24,271 nt of DNA from CAZWZG01 sp964638245 (GTDB lineage: Bacteria > Pseudomonadota > Alphaproteobacteria > Rhodobacterales > Rhodobacteraceae), in assembly GCA_964638245.1 (NCBI GenBank), contig CAZWZG010000034.1:1-24271 (forward strand), read 5' to 3'. Of this stretch, positions 1 to 8,099 are shown one piece after another; the stretch's first letter is position 1; each line of letters starts with the position of its first letter. A program made the translations under genes and the position numbers. The notes beneath the pieces were generated by a model. That model was not told the DNA's origin. It worked only from the letters and a program-made list of their open reading frames with translations, and ran no database searches.

Positions 1-2
1 TG

Positions 3-1439
3 CTTGGGCTTGACTCGCGCATTGATGTCATCGAGCCGCCGCTGCTTCAGTTTCCGCGCGGCCTAATTGTGCGAGCCGATCGGTCGGAATTGCTTACAGG
101 GCTCAACACTTCAATCGCAGATTTGTCGACACAGGAAATTGCGCTCTTGGAGGAGCGGTGGTTCGGCCGTGATAGTTACTTCATAGAAGATGTTCAAAAC
201 CAATGGATCATCACCGGTCTGTTCTTGGCTGTTCTCGCGCTCATTGGATCTGCTCTTGTTGCACACACCACCAAACGCAATGCTCACAGGACCTTTGCCG
301 AACAGTCGCGCAACCGTTTGCTTGTCGATGCATTGAACGCTGTCGATCTTGCGGTCGTGATCTACGACCATGACCTGAACGCGGTGCATTGGAACGATAA
401 TTTTTTCGCGGCGTTCCCAAAGCTCATCCCTAACCTTCGGCGAGGCGCCGGACTACACCAAATGTTAGTCGCAGGAAAAACCAACGGAACGTCGCTAGAG
501 CAAACTTCAATGGAAGACGCTGAAGCTTTTGCTGATGAAGTTATTGCTGACCTGAGATCGGGAAAAACCGTCTCGTTTTTGACAAAGACGGCCGATAGAC
601 GCGTGTTTGAACGATCGATATTGCCGGTTGGAAACGCGATGTTTGCCTCCGTCTCGAGGGACGTCACTCGATTTGAGGAGCAAGCATCGGAAATACGGGC
701 ACAGGGCGAAGAGCTTAAACGGGTCAACGCCAAACTTGGCGAGTTCTCGTCCATTGTCGCCCATGATTTGCGTGCACCCCTTCGCCAGCAGAGCACACTC
801 CTGGACTTCATCGCTGAAGATTTCGAAGATGCCCAAACTCATATGCCTGCCGACGCCAAGGAGAACATCAAAACGTCGAAGGCAATACTGCAAGGTCTGT
901 CGGAACTCGTGGAAGACTTGCTGAAGTACGCCTCGGCAGGCGCCGATCCCAAGGAAACGGAAGACTTCGACCCCAGCGAACGTATGAAAACAATTCGCAT
1001 GCTAGCAGCAGTTCCGCATGGCTTTAGCCTGCAGGTCGACCAACACCTACCTATGGTGAAAGCTCCCAAAGCCGCTTTCGACACTGTACTGCGCAACATT
1101 CTAAGCAACGCCATCAAACACCATGATCGAAAGGACGGTGAAATCGCCGTCCGCGGGCATCAGGTTGGAGAAATGTGCGTTTTCGAAGTCGAAGATGACG
1201 GTCCTGGCATCCCTGAAGAATTTCGCGACCGGATATTTCAACCTTTCCAAAGGCTCAAATCGCGGGATGAGGTCCCAGGGAACGGCCTTGGCCTTTCGAT
1301 GGTACAGAGGACCGTCGAAGGTTGGGGAGGAACTGTCGCCGTTGCCGCCTCATCAAGTGGAGGAAGCATTTTCCGCTTCTCGGTACGCGCGTCCGAACCC
1401 ACGAGAGGCGCGGCCCATCAGCAACTACGGGCAGTATGA
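3..1439 (+). CDS. Sensor histidine kinase with periplasmic solute-binding domain (5' partial)
   Basis: Membrane sensor kinase of a two-component system; the start lies left of the window. A GTG at 69 could be taken as the start, but the frame is open to the edge and the codons from position 3 read as the C-terminal lobe of a bacterial extracellular solute-binding domain (SBP_bac_3 type), ending in the typical LLEERWFG around visible residues 48-55. Next come one transmembrane helix (about 68-88), a PAS-like domain (about 105-217), and the HisKA domain with phospho-acceptor His254 in VAHDLRAPLR. The HATPase_c domain follows, with an N box (LRNILSNAIKHH, about 363-374), G1 (DDGPGIP, about 398) and G2 (GNGLGLS, about 426). 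No receiver domain is present. The ligand is unknown; SBP_bac_3 sensors commonly bind amino acids or similar small molecules. No partner response regulator is visible to the right, so it may lie upstream. Confidence 0.9.
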   Translation, partial: LGLDSRIDVIEPPLLQFPRGLIVRADRSELLTGLNTSIADLSTQEIALLEERWFGRDSYFIEDVQNQWIITGLFLAVLALIGSALVAHTTKRNAHRTFAEQSRNRLLVDALNAVDLAVVIYDHDLNAVHWNDNFFAAFPKLIPNLRRGAGLHQMLVAGKTNGTSLEQTSMEDAEAFADEVIADLRSGKTVSFLTKTADRRVFERSILPVGNAMFASVSRDVTRFEEQASEIRAQGEELKRVNAKLGEFSSIVAHDLRAPLRQQSTLLDFIAEDFEDAQTHMPADAKENIKTSKAILQGLSELVEDLLKYASAGADPKETEDFDPSERMKTIRMLAAVPHGFSLQVDQHLPMVKAPKAAFDTVLRNILSNAIKHHDRKDGEIAVRGHQVGEMCVFEVEDDGPGIPEEFRDRIFQPFQRLKSRDEVPGNGLGLSMVQRTVEGWGGTVAVAASSSGGSIFRFSVRASEPTRGAAHQQLRAV

Positions 1440-1605
1440 ACGCTTCCTAGGGCGCAAAGAGCATTCTGCCTGTCGGTTTCGTCCCAGAGACAATTCCTTC
1501 GTGAAAAGCCAAACTATTCACTTAGACCCCAAGAAAAACTCCGTTTCCTTGCAAGCAATGCACTTCCGTTACACGTTTGTCATAGGAACTAAGGGGGCAG
1601 ATCGT

Positions 1606-1722
1606 ATGACTTCTGGTGGATTTTCGGCGGTGCTGCGCCGAGTGGGAAGCCGATTCTCTTTTAGCTTGCCAGTTCTGGAGCTTTGCGGGCTTGCCCTCTT
1701 GGCATACGCGGCAAGCTTCTAG
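1606..1722 (+). CDS. Candidate small hydrophobic protein (38 aa), unrecognised
   Basis: An ATG at 1606 opens a 38-codon frame ending in TAG at 1720-1722. A purine-rich AAGGGGG (1591-1597) lies 8 bases before it, at ribosome-binding distance. The product has a basic N-terminal part with two RR/SR clusters and a C-terminal hydrophobic stretch (LPVLELCGLALLAYAASF), as would fit a small membrane-associated peptide. It sits alone in the 280-base gap between the histidine kinase and ccmG, and its stop overlaps the end of ccmG by 4 bases on the opposite strand. I recognise no family. It could be chance: the frame is part of a longer open frame that runs back through the kinase gene. Only conservation or ribosome profiling would settle it. 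Confidence 0.25.
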   Translation: MTSGGFSAVLRRVGSRFSFSLPVLELCGLALLAYAASF

Positions 1723-2264
1723 TTTCCGGCGGCCTCAATAGCAGGGAAAAAATCACGTTCGAGAAACCGTTCGGTGATGGCTCCACGGAAGTGGAGGACT
1801 ACCTCGCCATTGCCGTCAATGAGGAACGTCTCGGGCAACCCGAAGACTCCCCATTCAAGCGACTGCGTATTGCGCGGATCGTGCACGATCCCGGAAAACG
1901 GATTTCCCAATTCATCCAGGAACGCTTCTGCCGAGGCTAGATCCGTGTCCCGATTGATACCGTAGACGGGAATCTGCTCTGCGAGAGTTTTGAGTTGTGG
2001 ATGCTCGGCGCGGCATGGGACGCACCAACTGGCCCAGAAATTCACAATCTTCAGGCCGTCGGCTTCTAGATCTGCACGATCAAAGGTCTCGAACGAGCCC
2101 AGCGGAATCGCCGCCACTTCGGGCGCTGGCAGCCCCTCTCGCGTTGAGGGCAGCCCATTGGGGTCCTCTCGAAAAAGCCCGGGCAGAAAAACCGCGCCGA
2201 TCAAAAGCGCCGCGATTGCGAGGGGCGCAATACCGAGAAGGCTAATGGAACGCTTGCCCGCCAT
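1719..2264 (-). CDS. ccmG: CcmG/DsbE thiol:disulfide interchange protein
   Basis: Membrane-anchored periplasmic thioredoxin-like reductase that keeps apocytochrome c CxxCH cysteines (directly or via CcmH) reduced for heme attachment. The 181-residue product has an N-terminal anchor helix (about residues 10-30), the redox motif WCVPC (Cys81 and Cys84) and the family signature GVFGLPETFLID containing the cis-proline. The frame extends 15 codons further upstream, but the ATG at 2264 lies just after the ccmD stop (TGA-C-ATG) and gives the usual CcmG N terminus. It is the last gene of the ten-gene yajC-to-ccmG run. Its end overlaps a possible small frame on the plus strand by 4 bases. The call is secure. 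Confidence 0.95.
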   Translation of the reverse strand: MAGKRSISLLGIAPLAIAALLIGAVFLPGLFREDPNGLPSTREGLPAPEVAAIPLGSFETFDRADLEADGLKIVNFWASWCVPCRAEHPQLKTLAEQIPVYGINRDTDLASAEAFLDELGNPFSGIVHDPRNTQSLEWGVFGLPETFLIDGNGEVVLHFRGAITERFLERDFFPAIEAAGN

Positions 2265-2265
2265 G

Positions 2266-2409
2266 TCAGTCGTCCTGCTCGAAGTCTTTGAGCGCGCGCT
2301 TGGCAGCACGTCGTTCCAGAATGCTCAGTGCGACCAATCCAACAAGCAGCAGAAGACCAACGCCGTAGGCCGACAGGACTTCAGTTGCATAGGCGCCAAG
2401 ATCGGGCAT
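2266..2409 (-). CDS. ccmD: Heme exporter protein CcmD
   Basis: A 47-residue single-span membrane protein that helps release holo-CcmE from the CcmABC complex during cytochrome c maturation. The product starts MPDLGAYATEV, has one hydrophobic helix (about residues 11-31) and then a charged cytoplasmic tail (LERRAAKRALKDFEQDD). This size, topology and the aromatic/acidic N terminus followed by the helix match CcmD. Its ATG shares one base with the ccmC stop (TGATG), and its own TGA is one base before the ccmG ATG, which points to translational coupling through ccmC-ccmD-ccmG. Sequence conservation in CcmD is low in general, so position between ccmC and ccmG is part of the argument. Confidence 0.9.
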   Translation of the reverse strand: MPDLGAYATEVLSAYGVGLLLLVGLVALSILERRAAKRALKDFEQDD

Positions 2410-3158
2410 CACGGGCGCGCCTCCTGGAGTCGGGCGCGTGCTTCTAGGCGACGCAAGCGGCTGCGATCGATTTCGGTGCGCGTGCGGTAGAAGACGAGCG
2501 CGACGAACAAGAGGACAAAGCCGGCAATCGTCAAAAGGAGAGGCATGTAAAAGACGTTGTCGATCTGGCGTTCATCATAGACGGGGTCAGATGCGGCCTG
2601 ATGCAGGCCCTGATTCCAGAACAGCACGGCGTAGCGCGACAGAACGGCGAAGACCGAGCCGACAAGGCACAAAATGGCGGTCAGGTCTGCAGCCGTGTCA
2701 GGGTCCTCGATCGCGGACCAAAGGGCGACATAGCCGATGTAAAAGAGGAACAGGATCAGGAATGACGTTAGCCGCGGATCCCACGCCCACCATGTGCCCC
2801 ACATAGGTTGGCCCCAAACGGCCCCGGTAAAAAGCGCTATCAGGGTCATCGTGATCCCGATCGGCGCTGCTGCTTTGGCGGCAAGGGCCGACACATGGTG
2901 GCGACGGATCACCCAGATGATCGACGCCACCAGCATCATTCCCCAGATGTTGATCGCCATCATTGCCGAGGGCACGTGAAGGTATATGATCTTGACCGTG
3001 GAGCCCTGCCGGAAATCATCGGGGGTGAAAAAGAAGCCCCAGACCAATCCGGCGACAAGACAGACGGCGGCCAATACGCCGGTCACCGGGACCACCCGGT
3101 CGGCGACGGCTCCGAATTTGCGCGGATTGGCATATTCCCAGATCGACATGCCCGTCAT
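2409..3158 (-). CDS. ccmC: Heme exporter/heme-handling protein CcmC
   Basis: Polytopic inner-membrane protein of the heme-handling family that presents heme to the chaperone CcmE. The 249-residue product shows six hydrophobic segments, the periplasmic tryptophan-rich signature WGTWWAWDPRLT (residues 120-131) and the two conserved histidines expected as heme ligands, His61 in YLHVPSA and His186 in GLHQAA. The ATG at 3158 is preceded by GGAGAG at a suitable distance; a second ATG three codons downstream (3149) is the alternative start. The stop overlaps the ccmD start by one base, and ccmB ends 34 bases upstream. The call is secure. Confidence 0.95.
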   Translation of the reverse strand: MTGMSIWEYANPRKFGAVADRVVPVTGVLAAVCLVAGLVWGFFFTPDDFRQGSTVKIIYLHVPSAMMAINIWGMMLVASIIWVIRRHHVSALAAKAAAPIGITMTLIALFTGAVWGQPMWGTWWAWDPRLTSFLILFLFYIGYVALWSAIEDPDTAADLTAILCLVGSVFAVLSRYAVLFWNQGLHQAASDPVYDERQIDNVFYMPLLLTIAGFVLLFVALVFYRTRTEIDRSRLRRLEARARLQEARP

Positions 3159-3192
3159 TTAACCGCTCTCCGCCGCACCAACAAGCACCCGC

Positions 3193-3849
3193 TCAGCGCA
3201 AATTGACGCGGAGCGCGGCGGCCGCGGCGAATGGCAGAAGGCCGATGCAGCCGAGTGACACGGCCCCCACCAGCCAGATTGATGTCGTTGGGTCCAGGCC
3301 CTGGACGACGCGGCGCACGGCAATCGAGCCAAAAACGAGCGTCGGCATGTAAAGAGGCAGCGTGATGACCGAGATCAGAAGACCGCCGCGTTTCAACCCC
3401 ACCGTCAGCGCCGCGGCGAACGTCCCGATCAGGGACAACGCAGGCGTACCAACAAGAAGCGACAGGACAAGGATCCCGTAGCTGCCTGCGGGCAAACCCA
3501 GAAGTGCTCCTAGAAGGGGCGCGATGGCCGTGATCGGCAAGCCTGTAGTGAGCCAGTGGCTAATCGCCTTGGCCAGGGCAACGCTGGCAAGCGGGATGGG
3601 TGCCGTGCCGAGCACATCGAGCGTGCCGTCCTCGAAATCCGTGGAAAAAATGCGTTCAAGCGACAAGAGCGCGCTCAAAAGCGCTCCGATCCACAACAGG
3701 CCGGGAGCAATGGCGCTGAGCATGCCTGTGTCCGGTCCGAGGGCAAGCGGCAAAAGGACGACAAGGATCAAGTAGAACCCAAGCGCCAGTCCAAAGCCGC
3801 CGCCCGAGCGGAGCGCGAGCAAAAGATCGCGGCGGATCAGTGCGAACAT
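3193..3849 (-). CDS. ccmB: Heme exporter membrane subunit CcmB
   Basis: Membrane subunit of the CcmAB(CD) ABC-type complex, whose ATP hydrolysis drives release of heme-loaded CcmE. The 218-residue product begins MFALIRRDLLLALRSGG, the typical CcmB N terminus, and contains six hydrophobic segments and the conserved cytoplasmic stretch LERIFSTDFEDGTLD. Its length matches the family (about 220). The start lies 13 bases after the ccmA stop. The call is secure. Confidence 0.94.
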   Translation of the reverse strand: MFALIRRDLLLALRSGGGFGLALGFYLILVVLLPLALGPDTGMLSAIAPGLLWIGALLSALLSLERIFSTDFEDGTLDVLGTAPIPLASVALAKAISHWLTTGLPITAIAPLLGALLGLPAGSYGILVLSLLVGTPALSLIGTFAAALTVGLKRGGLLISVITLPLYMPTLVFGSIAVRRVVQGLDPTTSIWLVGAVSLGCIGLLPFAAAAALRVNLR

Positions 3850-3862
3850 TGATCCTGCTCCG

Positions 3863-4456
3863 TCACAGCGGCGCCTCGCTCAATTCGGGTCGGAAGGGTT
3901 CAAGATCGAACATCCGCGCCTCGACACCCAGATCCAAATGGGTTGCAACGATGGCTGCACCGCCAGAGGCCACATGGGCGCGCAAAGCATCGACGACGCG
4001 CGCGCTGTTTGCCTGGTCTAGTGAGGTCGTCGGCTCGTCCATTATCCAAAGCGGCGCACCGCTCAGCACCAGGCGCGACAGGCCTGCGCGCCGACGTTGC
4101 CCGGCCGACAAGGACGCGACCCGGCGACGGGCAAGGGACCGCAAAGCAAACGCGTCGAGCGCTGCATCAATCCCTTGTGCGCCATAAATCGATGCCCAAA
4201 AGGTGAGGTTTTCGCGCACGGAAAGGTTGCTCTTCAACCCGTCAAGATGCCCGCTGTAAGCCAACCCGCCTTCGGGACGATCAATCGAACCGCTATCCGG
4301 GTTTTGCAGACCAGAAATGGTGCGCAAGAGCGTTGTTTTGCCGATGCCATTGGGACCTTTGACGAGGACCAACTCACCAGCGGCAAGCGACAGATCAATG
4401 CCGTCCAGAACAGGCCAGCCCCCACGGCTGATCCCTACCCCGTTTAGCGTCAGCAC
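3863..4456 (-). CDS. ccmA: Heme ABC exporter ATP-binding protein CcmA
   Basis: Cytoplasmic ATPase of the CcmABC(D) complex. It has Walker A GPNGIGKTT, signature LSAGQRRR, Walker B WIMDEPTTSLD and an H-loop histidine in ATHLDLG. An in-frame ATG at 4534 would add 26 residues unlike CcmA and overlap the preceding gene by 76 bases. I prefer the GTG at 4456, two bases after the upstream gene's TGA, with purine-rich GGGCGAGAG ahead of it. This gives 197 residues starting VLTLNGVGISRGG, close to the usual CcmA length of about 200. ccmB follows after 13 bases. Confidence 0.92.
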   Translation of the reverse strand: MLTLNGVGISRGGWPVLDGIDLSLAAGELVLVKGPNGIGKTTLLRTISGLQNPDSGSIDRPEGGLAYSGHLDGLKSNLSVRENLTFWASIYGAQGIDAALDAFALRSLARRRVASLSAGQRRRAGLSRLVLSGAPLWIMDEPTTSLDQANSARVVDALRAHVASGGAAIVATHLDLGVEARMFDLEPFRPELSEAPL

Positions 4457-4458
4457 GC

Positions 4459-4821
4459 TCAGCTCTCGCCCACCGCAAGAAGCGCGGCACCTATCCGGCG
4501 GCCTTCGCTGAGAAGGACGTTGTAGCTGCGGCACGCCGTGGGCGTTGCCATGGGTTCGACGCCGATCCCCACCGCCTCTAAAGCGCTTCGAAACGCCTTT
4601 GGGATCGTCGTCATCTCTGCACCGGTGCCCACAAGTAGCACATCAATCGTGCCTGCAGCGCCGACGATTGCTTCGAGATCTTCAAACCCCGCCCATGGCA
4701 CCTGGCCGTCCGGCAATAGAAGTTGTCCGCCGTTAAAGATCTCTCCCCCGATGCGAAAGAAGTCGGGGCCATAGCCGTCGATGGGCTTGAGATCACTGTA
4801 TTCAATTTCAGTCAGTCGCAT
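4459..4821 (-). CDS. Mth938-like domain protein (NDUFAF3/DUF498 family)
   Basis: A 120-residue soluble protein of the Mth938/DUF498 fold. Supporting features are the N-terminal region ending in IGGEIFNGGQLLLPDGQ, the central LLVGTGAEMTTIP and the C-terminal TPTACRSYNVLLSEGRR, all characteristic of this family. The mitochondrial relative NDUFAF3 is a complex I assembly factor, and the alphaproteobacterial genes are known to lie next to yajC/secD/secF, as here. The bacterial function is not established to my knowledge. It starts 9 bases after the tauE/safE-like gene and ends two bases before the preferred ccmA start. Confidence 0.85.
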   Translation of the reverse strand: MRLTEIEYSDLKPIDGYGPDFFRIGGEIFNGGQLLLPDGQVPWAGFEDLEAIVGAAGTIDVLLVGTGAEMTTIPKAFRSALEAVGIGVEPMATPTACRSYNVLLSEGRRIGAALLAVGES

Positions 4822-4830
4822 GGAGGCACC

Positions 4831-5471
4831 CTAGTGGAAGAGCGGCATGGCAAAAAGGGCCGAGACAATGATGATTCCATAGGCGACCCTGCGGTACGTC
4901 GTCTCGTGATCAGGATTGAAAATACGCGAACCGACAAGAACGCCAAGGATGGCGGGGGCTGCAAGGATCAGACCAATTCCGATGAGGGACGATGTCAGGT
5001 CGCCGCGCAAGGTCAGGATCCCGAGCAGGACCACGTCCGACAGGAACAGGAACAACAAAAGGTTGGCCCGGATCGTGGCGACCGGTTTGGACGAAGCCAT
5101 GTAGGTCAAAATGGCAGGCGGGCCCGGCAGCCCGAGAAACCCTCCGGTGAACCCCGCGACGCCNNNNNNNNNNNNNNNNNNNNNNNNNNNNNNNNNNNNN
5201 NNNNNNNNNNNNNNNNNNNNNNNNNNNNNNNNNNNNNNNNNNNNNNNNNNNNNNNNNNNNNNNGCAAAGAGGGGCGGATCAGCGGCATGGGCGCAAAGAA
5301 ATCGAGCACGGCCATGGTTGCAATGGCTTCGATCGGGTCCACGAAGCGACTGGCGATCGGGATATAGATCATTCCCGTGCCAAAGCCGGAAAAGCCGCGC
5401 ACTACGCTGGCTAGAAAAGCTGCAAAGATGAGGCCCCAAAGCCCCGGTGTGCCCAGGGCCTCGGCGATCAC
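4831..5471 (-). CDS. TauE/SafE-family membrane transporter interrupted by assembly gap
   Basis: Polytopic permease of the sulfite exporter TauE/SafE family, whose substrates (sulfite, sulfoacetate, other anions) vary and are unknown here. The N-terminal 69 residues start with GTG at 5471, sharing GTGA with the secF stop, and contain the family motif VRGFSGFGTGMI. The C-terminal part (about 110 residues after the gap) includes GFLGLPGPPAIL, the second-repeat equivalent, and at least three hydrophobic segments. The two parts are in different reading frames only because the 100-N run is not a multiple of three. Family members are about 245-255 residues, so roughly 65-75 residues are probably missing; the real gap may be nearer 200 bases than 100. 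A long frame from 5505 in the C-terminal phase is spurious before the gap. Confidence 0.85.
5164..5263. other. Assembly gap (100 N)
   Basis: Exactly 100 consecutive N, the usual placeholder for a scaffold gap of unknown size. It falls inside the TauE/SafE-family gene, whose frame differs on the two sides. Confidence 0.99.
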
Positions 5472-6433
5472 GGATCGGTCGTGAATTGCGTCCCGGCGTC
5501 AGCATCGGGCTTGGACCAATCGCGTTTCACCCCAAGCCGCAACAAGAGCGCAGAGGCGATGAAGATCGACGAATAGGTGCCGACGATCACGCCCCAAATC
5601 ATCGCAAAAACGAACCCACGGATGACGTCGCCGCCCAGCACGAAAAGCGAGATCAACGCGATCAGCGTCGTGACCGAGGTCATGACCGTCCGGCTGAGGG
5701 TTTCGTTGATCGACAGGTTCAGAACCCCTTTGAGGTCCTTTTGCTTGTAGCGCCGCAGGTTTTCGCGCACGCGGTCAAAGACGACCACGGTATCGTTCAG
5801 CGAGTACCCGACGATGGTCAGAAGCGCGGCAATGATCGCAAGGTCGAAGCGGATTTGCAGCAGGCTGAAAATGCCGATGGTCAACACAACGTCATGGATC
5901 AAAGCGGCCACCGCACCCAAAGAGAACTGCCATTCAAAGCGTAGCCAGATGTAGACCAGCACCGCGCCGATGGCGGCAAGAACCGCGTAGACGGCCGTGA
6001 GTACCAGTTCGCCTGACACCTTTGGGCCGACCGATTCGACGGATGGGAACGTGATGTCGGGGTCGATTTGCTGAAGGGCGGCTTCGACATTGGCGATAAT
6101 CTCGGAAGAGACGCTTTCGGCGCCTTCCTGCGCCTGAATTCGGATCATCGCCACGTTGCGATCGTCGCCAAAGCTGGGATCGAACACCTCGGTGATCGAG
6201 ACATCACCCAGTTCCAAGGGCGCGATGGCATCGCGGTAAGCACCCACATCCACGGTCTGCGTGCTTTCGGTGCGGATGGTTGTGCCGCCGCGAAAGTCGA
6301 TACCGAAATTCAGGCCAACCACGAAGAACATCACGATCGAACCAATCATCAGGACCGCCGAAAGCCCTAGTGTGAACACAGACCAGCTGAAGAAGTCGAT
6401 GTTGGTTTCTTTGGGGACCAGCCGTAGACGCAT
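5468..6433 (-). CDS. secF: Protein translocase subunit SecF
   Basis: Inner-membrane subunit of the SecDF-YajC complex that uses proton motive force to assist late steps of Sec export. The 321-residue product has TM1 (about 20-41), the SecF hallmark GIDFRGGTTI (about 44-53), a periplasmic P1-like domain and a C-terminal bundle of five helices including VGYSLNDTVVVFDRVREN. The start is 4 bases after the secD stop. The stop overlaps the next gene's GTG by 4 bases (GTGA). The call is secure. Confidence 0.97.
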   Translation of the reverse strand: MRLRLVPKETNIDFFSWSVFTLGLSAVLMIGSIVMFFVVGLNFGIDFRGGTTIRTESTQTVDVGAYRDAIAPLELGDVSITEVFDPSFGDDRNVAMIRIQAQEGAESVSSEIIANVEAALQQIDPDITFPSVESVGPKVSGELVLTAVYAVLAAIGAVLVYIWLRFEWQFSLGAVAALIHDVVLTIGIFSLLQIRFDLAIIAALLTIVGYSLNDTVVVFDRVRENLRRYKQKDLKGVLNLSINETLSRTVMTSVTTLIALISLFVLGGDVIRGFVFAMIWGVIVGTYSSIFIASALLLRLGVKRDWSKPDADAGTQFTTDP

Positions 6434-6437
6434 GGGA

Positions 6438-8099
6438 TCAAACCTCGATCTGCCGCGGACGGCGGCGTTCGAACCACATGACGATCAACAGACGCGTCAC
6501 GTAAATGGCGGTGAAGACAGACGTCAGGATGCCAAGGCCAAGCGTGACCGAGAACCCGCGCACGGGACCCGAGCCGATGGCGAACAGGATCACTGCAGTG
6601 ATGAACGTTGTAATATTGGCGTCGATGATCGCCGAGAGGGCCTTTTCATAGCCTAGCTCGATGGCGCGCGCCGGTCCTTTCGCGGTTTTCAACTCTTCGC
6701 GGATCCGCTCGAATATCAGCACGTTCGCGTCCACGGCCATACCGATGGTCAACACGATCCCCGCGATGCCCGGAAGCGTGAGCGTGGCGCCGATGGCCGA
6801 CAGAATGCCAAACAGAAGGCCGACGTTGAGGATAAGGGCGATGTTGGCGAAAAGACCAAAGAGCCCGTAGGACAGCCCCATGAAAACCAGCACGGCAAGG
6901 AAAGCGACGATGCAGGCGATCCGGCCCGCTTCGATGCTATCCTGACCAAGCTCGGGCCCGATGGTGCGCTCTTCAAGGAACGTCATCTCGGCAGGCAAGG
7001 CACCTGCCCTGAGCAGGATAGCCAGTTCCGTCGCTTCTTCGATATCGAAGTTGCCGGTGATGATGCCCGACCCGCCGGTGATGTGCGCCTGGATCACGGG
7101 GGCAGAAATCACCTCGTCATCAAGGACAATCGCAAAGGGAGAGCCGATGTTCTCGGCGGTGTAGTCCCCAAACGCGCGCCCGCCGGACGGATTGAAGCGG
7201 AAGCTGACGGCAGGAAGACCGTTCTGATCAAACGATGGCTGCGCGTCTGTCAGGTCCTCACCGGACACCACAGGCGTCGTTTCAAGGATGTAGAAGGTGC
7301 CGGGTTCGTCGATCGAAGGCAGCAGCTGCTTGCGCGCACCCGGTTCGGCCTCGGCATCGCTGGTAACGCTGACAACCGGCTGGAACGTCAGACGCGCAGT
7401 CGTACCGATCAGCGCTTTGAGTTCTTCTGCCGAGCCAATGCCCGGAACCTGGATCAGAATGCGGCGCTCGCCCTGGCGTTGGATCGTGGGTTCGCGTGTA
7501 CCAACCTCGTCAACACGACGGCGAATGATTTCAAGAGATTGCGCGATTGTCCTGTCGTCGGTCGCTGACTTTTCTTCATCCGAAAGCTCGACCGTAATCG
7601 TGTCGCCACGTGCCGTGACATTCAGCGTTGTGCTGGCAATACCGGTCAGAGAGACGACCGGCTGGGACAGGCCCCGAACGACCTCAAGTGCCCGCGCCAT
7701 GCCTTCGGGTTGCGAAATCCGAACCTGCAACTGACCTTCAGGCGCGTCCTGGCGACGGATCGTGCCAACAACGGCACGCTCTTCGCGCAAGGCGTCGCGA
7801 ACATCAGGCCATAGACCATCCATGCGATCGGCATAGACATCTTCGACATGAACTTCGGCCAAAAGATGTGCACCACCGCGAAGATCGAGGCCCAGATTGA
7901 CCAGGGTCGACGGCATCCAGTCCGGCCAAGCGGACCGCGCCGCCTCAAGCTCGGGCGTCGCCCCACCAACCTCGATCGCGGCAACGGCGTCGTTGTGCCC
8001 TTCGACGGTCGTGTAAAAGATGTTCGGCATGGCAAACGTCAGGCCGGACAGCACGACCAGCCAGATCAGCAGCCGTTTCCAGAGGTCGATTTGAAGCAT
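6438..8099 (-). CDS. secD: Protein translocase subunit SecD
   Basis: Partner of SecF; RND-superfamily membrane protein with a large periplasmic domain that binds emerging preproteins. The 553-residue product shows TM1 (about 8-28), LGLDLRGGAHLL (about 69-80), a long periplasmic region with TARLTFQPV and NPSGGRAFGDYT, then five C-terminal helices with GMAVDANVLIFERIREE, which carries the conserved aspartate of the proton path. The ATG shares one base with the yajC stop (TGATG). The length is normal for alphaproteobacterial SecD. Confidence 0.97.
   Translation of the reverse strand: MLQIDLWKRLLIWLVVLSGLTFAMPNIFYTTVEGHNDAVAAIEVGGATPELEAARSAWPDWMPSTLVNLGLDLRGGAHLLAEVHVEDVYADRMDGLWPDVRDALREERAVVGTIRRQDAPEGQLQVRISQPEGMARALEVVRGLSQPVVSLTGIASTTLNVTARGDTITVELSDEEKSATDDRTIAQSLEIIRRRVDEVGTREPTIQRQGERRILIQVPGIGSAEELKALIGTTARLTFQPVVSVTSDAEAEPGARKQLLPSIDEPGTFYILETTPVVSGEDLTDAQPSFDQNGLPAVSFRFNPSGGRAFGDYTAENIGSPFAIVLDDEVISAPVIQAHITGGSGIITGNFDIEEATELAILLRAGALPAEMTFLEERTIGPELGQDSIEAGRIACIVAFLAVLVFMGLSYGLFGLFANIALILNVGLLFGILSAIGATLTLPGIAGIVLTIGMAVDANVLIFERIREELKTAKGPARAIELGYEKALSAIIDANITTFITAVILFAIGSGPVRGFSVTLGLGILTSVFTAIYVTRLLIVMWFERRRPRQIEV

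Noticed and set aside
1585..1610. GGAAC at 1585-1589 as a general-stress (EcfG-type) -35 element
   Set aside because: No CGTT-like -10 element occurs at the required distance.
1625..1640. CGGCG-GTGCTG-CGCCG hairpin as a terminator for the histidine kinase gene
   Set aside because: There is no T-rich run after it and it lies about 185 bases past the stop; not convincing.
1123..1722. Long plus-strand frame of 199 codons overlapping the histidine kinase end
   Set aside because: Its first half is out-of-frame translation of a well-supported HATPase domain; only the last 38 codons, with their own start and purine-rich site, are kept as a weak candidate.
4457..4534. N-terminal extension of ccmA by 26 codons from ATG 4534
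   Set aside because: It overlaps the Mth938-like gene and adds residues not typical of CcmA; the GTG right after the upstream stop fits better.
5472..5505. Start of the TauE/SafE gene at 5505 in the C-terminal frame
   Set aside because: Before the gap that frame gives non-family sequence; the real N terminus is in the frame starting with GTG at 5471.
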